A stretch of 35,122 nt of DNA from an uncultured Bacteroidales bacterium. Its GTDB lineage: Bacteria; Bacteroidota; Bacteroidia; Bacteroidales; UBA932. The notes beneath the pieces were generated by a model. The model worked only from the letters and a program-made list of their open reading frames with translations. It did not search any database and was not told where the DNA came from. Positions 35,086 through 35,122 of the stretch are shown here, in pieces (position 1 is the stretch's first letter; each line of letters starts with the position of its first letter). The position numbers were made by a program, and so were the translations under genes. Location: the NCBI GenBank assembly GCA_900316525.1, contig ONDF01000028.1, positions 1-35,122 on the forward strand, in the 5' to 3' direction.

Positions 35086-35122
35086 CGGCGGCTACCTACT
35101 CTCCCAACTGGTAGGTCAGTAC
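35086..35122 (-). rRNA. rrf: 5S ribosomal RNA, 3' end only
   Basis: The minus strand reads GTACTG near the window edge, then GGGAGAGTAGGT and GCCGCCG, which match the 3' part of bacterial 5S rRNA (helix IV/V and the closing strand of helix I). The remaining ~75 nt lie beyond the window. The strong terminator beside it supports this as the end of an rrn operon transcribed on the minus strand. Confidence 0.88.

Overview
The window looks like a piece of a fairly GC-rich Bacteroidota (Bacteroidales-type) chromosome. Several things support this: promoters of the Bacteroidota form (TTTG, about 20 nt, then TAnnTTTG) upstream of many genes with no strong Shine-Dalgarno sequences; DUF3109 and DUF1460 proteins; many lipoprotein and secreted hydrolases; and a MobV relaxase of the kind carried by Bacteroides mobilizable elements. 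I cannot name genus or species. The intact mreBCD-mrdA-rodA set suggests a rod-shaped cell.

Region 1 (about 1-4220) is the end of an integrated mobilizable element with visibly lower GC than the rest. It holds a hairpin that may be part of oriT, a MobV relaxase, a TlpA-like thioredoxin-fold lipoprotein as probable cargo, a possible 55-residue peptide, and an end region with short direct repeats and a long inverted repeat. This end abuts the promoter and first ~28 nt of a tRNA-Ser gene whose remainder is missing here. I read this as an attachment-site junction in the anticodon arm of the tRNA gene.

Region 2 (4348-9788) is chromosomal: a two-domain ABC ATPase of the ModF type, a DUF3109 cysteine-rich protein, and a secreted M16-family protein without the zinc motif form a minus-strand run. 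Divergent from it is a highly expressed periplasmic TPR protein.

Region 3 (9798-16876) is a small glycan-degradation group: secreted GH2 beta-galactosidase on the minus strand, then a GH16 lipoprotein and a serine-type S1 sulfatase translationally coupled on the plus strand, a vestigial signal-peptide ORF, and an unknown lipoprotein. Together these suggest attack on a sulfated, galactose-containing glycan such as mucin-type or keratan-like chains. No SusC/SusD pair is present.

Region 4 (16886-22995, minus strand) is a compact housekeeping operon: PBP1A, D-Ala-D-Ala ligase, PrmC and a U32-family RNA-modification-type protein. The last gene begins inside a palindromic repeat. Region 5 (23129-26782) has topA, an Lrp/AsnC regulator and a convergent, overlapping ispD. 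Region 6 (26865-33453) is the rod-shape operon mreB-mreC-mreD-mrdA-rodA followed by a DUF1460 amidase-like lipoprotein, with ispD divergent from it. Region 7 is eno with its own promoter and terminator, then a hairpin-rich spacer, then the terminator and 3' end of a 5S rRNA gene from a minus-strand rrn operon running off the window.

The most unusual signals are the split tRNA-Ser with a mobilizable element end, the M16 protein with no HxxEH, the repeat that supplies the N-terminus of the U32 protein, and the structured spacer next to the 5S gene. I did not find a convincing wholly new multi-gene system.
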